Assembly: GCA_902783925.1 (NCBI GenBank)
Contig: CACZSV010000137.1
Coordinates: 1 to 15,190, forward strand
Reading direction: 5' to 3'
Length of the DNA: 15,190 bases
From: an uncultured Coriobacteriaceae bacterium
Lineage (GTDB): Bacteria > Actinomycetota > Coriobacteriia > Coriobacteriales > QAMH01
Program-made: the position numbers and the translations under genes
Part shown: positions 13,624 through 15,190 of the stretch, piece after piece
How positions within the stretch are numbered: the stretch's first letter is position 1
Layout of the letters: the number at the start of each line of letters is the position of its first letter
Notes under the pieces: model-generated
The model's database searches: none
The model's input: only the letters and a program-made list of their open reading frames with translations
What the model was told of the DNA's origin: nothing

Positions 13624-14916
13624 GTGACCGTCGAAGACATGCAGAACAAGCAACCAACAGAGCAAATGCAACAAGCAGCACGCACTGGCAAAAAGCGCGG
13701 CCGTGTGGTTCTTGTGCTTGCAGCGCTTGGACCAGGTGTCGTCGCCGCAATGGCGGGAAACGACGCGGGCGGCATCTCGACGTACTCGACCATCGGCGCG
13801 AAGTTCGGATATGGGACACTATGGATTATTCCCATCATGGCCTTGATGCTTGCTATCGTCCAAGAGAGCGCATCGCGTATGGGCGCCGTCACCGGTAAGG
13901 GACTGGCGTCGCTCATTCGCGAACAGTTTGGCGTGCGACTCACCACGCTTGCGATGATCGCCGTGCTCATAGAGAGCAGCGCGGCGACGCTCTCCGAATT
14001 TGCGGGCATCGCCGCTGGCATGGAGCTCTTTGGCGTGAGCAAGTATATTTCAGTGCCAGTCGCAGGTATTGTCGTTTGGCTCCTTGTCATGGGAGGAAGC
14101 TACAAACGCGTCGAGAAGGTGTTCCTGGCGATCAGCTGTGTGTTCGTGACCTACATCGTCGCGGCGTTTCTCGCCAAGCCCGACTGGGGAGAAGTCGCTA
14201 TTTCCACGATAATCCCCCATTTCGAAAACGACCCCACCTTCGTGAGCTTGGTTATCGCCACCGTTGGCACTACCATTGCACCATGGATGATATTCCTCAC
14301 GCAGAACAACGTGGTTGACAAAGGTGTCACGCCCGACGAGCTCCATCTCGAACGCGTCGATGCGATTGGCGGTGCTGTTGTGGCATGCGCGGTCGCCGGC
14401 TTCATCATCATCACCACAGGCACTGTCTTGCATGCACAAGGCGTGGACGTGGACAGCGCCGCAGCCGCTGCATCAGCGCTCACGCCTATTGCTGGCGAAT
14501 ATGCAACGTTGCTCTTTGGCGTGGGGCTCGTCGCCGCAAGCTTCCTTGCGTCGTGCGTCGTTCCTCTTGTCGCATCAAGTGCAATCTGCGAAGCGTTTGG
14601 CTGGGAGCGCGGCGTCGACCGTTCTTGGCACGAAGCCCCCGTGTTCCGCGGCATCTACACCACCATGATTGTCGTCGCCGTCATCGTGACGCTCATCCCC
14701 GACGTCAACCTCATCGGCATCATGCTCGTCGCGCAGTTCGTGAGCGGCGTTCTGCTGCCAGTCGTGCTCATCTTCATGGTGCAGATACTCTCCGACAAGC
14801 GCATCATGGGCAAATACGTCAACCGACGCTTGCTAACCGTGTTGCTCTGGATACTCATCGTCGTAGTTCTCGCGCTGACTGTGGGGTACCTGGTTATGAC
14901 TGCACTAGGGTTTTAG
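13624..14916 (+). CDS. NRAMP-related magnesium transporter (NRMT type)
   Basis: This polytopic membrane protein of 430 residues has the SLC11/NRAMP fold with 11 or so helices. The usual transition-metal site is altered. TM1 has NDAGG (Asp47-Ala48-Gly49-Gly50) where classical NRAMPs have DPGN, and TM6 has APWM (219-222) where they have MPHN. Loss of the metal-ligating Met and Asn is the hallmark of NRAMP-related magnesium transporters, including the structurally studied Eggerthella lenta protein. The likely substrate is therefore Mg2+ (perhaps also Mn2+), not iron. The preceding MgtE-like sensor gene, 6 bases upstream, supports this. A hydrophilic Gln/Lys-rich N-terminal tail precedes TM1. The start is uncertain: GTG at 13624 or ATG at 13639, both with weak ribosome sites, suggesting coupling. 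MntH is the naive annotation and would probably be misleading. Confidence 0.9.
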   Translation: MTVEDMQNKQPTEQMQQAARTGKKRGRVVLVLAALGPGVVAAMAGNDAGGISTYSTIGAKFGYGTLWIIPIMALMLAIVQESASRMGAVTGKGLASLIREQFGVRLTTLAMIAVLIESSAATLSEFAGIAAGMELFGVSKYISVPVAGIVVWLLVMGGSYKRVEKVFLAISCVFVTYIVAAFLAKPDWGEVAISTIIPHFENDPTFVSLVIATVGTTIAPWMIFLTQNNVVDKGVTPDELHLERVDAIGGAVVACAVAGFIIITTGTVLHAQGVDVDSAAAAASALTPIAGEYATLLFGVGLVAASFLASCVVPLVASSAICEAFGWERGVDRSWHEAPVFRGIYTTMIVVAVIVTLIPDVNLIGIMLVAQFVSGVLLPVVLIFMVQILSDKRIMGKYVNRRLLTVLLWILIVVVLALTVGYLVMTALGF

Positions 14917-14926
14917 GGGGATATGC

Positions 14927-15160
14927 ATGCATTGCTGGGAAGAACGAGGATGCAAGGGGATGCTCGCCCCCGATTGCCCGCACAACGCAACGGGAGTCTG
15001 CCCCCGGGATTGCAGATATACATTGTGCGACCGGACATGGTACGAACGCGCAAGCGGCATGGAAATGCTCGATGCCTACGACGTCGACTTTGGCGCAACG
15101 CGAAAAGAGGCCTGCCATAACTGCAGATTCTTCCTCGCTCGCGCACCTCGCATAGCTTAG
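14927..15160 (+). CDS. Small cysteine-rich protein, possible metal- or Fe-S-binding
   Basis: The 77-residue product has eight cysteines among few other notable features: MHCWEERGCKG (Cys3, Cys9), DCPHNATGVCPRDCRYTLC (a tight cluster of four) and ACHNCRFF (two near the end). The opening CWEERGC resembles small CW-motif cysteine-rich proteins of anaerobes, so Zn or Fe-S binding is likely; the exact family is not certain. A GGGGG ribosome site (14916-14920) lies just after the transporter stop, 6 bases before this ATG. A second ATG at 14923 opens a different frame, without cysteine clusters, which I take as the shadow. No signal peptide is seen, so it is probably cytoplasmic. It is probably the last gene of the operon; the remaining 30 bases show nothing. 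Confidence 0.7.
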   Translation: MHCWEERGCKGMLAPDCPHNATGVCPRDCRYTLCDRTWYERASGMEMLDAYDVDFGATRKEACHNCRFFLARAPRIA

Positions 15161-15190
15161 CGGCGGGCTCGTAGACTCGTAGGGGCGGGC

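Noticed and set aside
14923..15120. Alternative 65-residue ORF starting at 14923
   Set aside because: It is Arg-rich and low in recognisable structure; the frame from 14927 has patterned cysteine clusters and a better overall protein composition.

Overview
The window looks like chromosome of a gut-type actinobacterium of the class Coriobacteriia (Eggerthellaceae/Coriobacteriaceae relatives); genus is not resolved. The clues are an actinobacterial fhaB-pstP-rodA-pbpA-pknB signalling/cell-wall cluster, an anaerobic indolepyruvate:ferredoxin oxidoreductase (iorAB), and an NRAMP-related magnesium transporter of the type characterised in Eggerthella lenta. Gene density is high, no mobile element or CRISPR array is visible, and no gene-free gap reaches 300 bases.

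Region 1 (1-6409, + strand) is the growth/division signalling operon. It holds the end of an FHA phosphothreonine reader, a membrane-anchored PP2C Ser/Thr phosphatase, a fused RodA-type glycosyltransferase plus class B penicillin-binding protein in one 921-residue chain, and a PknB-type kinase with four PASTA repeats. Kinase and phosphatase oppose each other, the FHA protein reads the phosphorylation, and the fused enzyme both polymerises and crosslinks peptidoglycan. A possible 46-codon ORF fills the gap before pknB exactly. A strong bidirectional terminator (6427-6464) closes the operon.

Region 2 (6486-8470, - strand) holds threonine synthase followed by a short ModE/LysR-type DNA-binding protein. 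Between them lie an overlapping candidate terminator and promoter. Region 3 (8571-11104, + strand) is iorA-iorB with a 4-base overlap. Region 4 (11233-11884) is a pair of small genes of unknown function. Region 5 (12057-12151) is a tRNA-Ser(GCU).

Region 6 (about 12170-14916) looks like a magnesium homeostasis operon. A candidate 8-codon leader ORF and an anti-Shine-Dalgarno tract precede an MgtE-like sensor that lacks the MgtE channel (PRC-barrel, MgtE_N, CBS pair, one C-terminal membrane helix). An NRAMP-related transporter with altered metal-site motifs follows, then a small cysteine-rich protein ending at 15160. The likeliest places for new biology are this sensor/transporter split with its leader, and the SEDS-PBP fusion.
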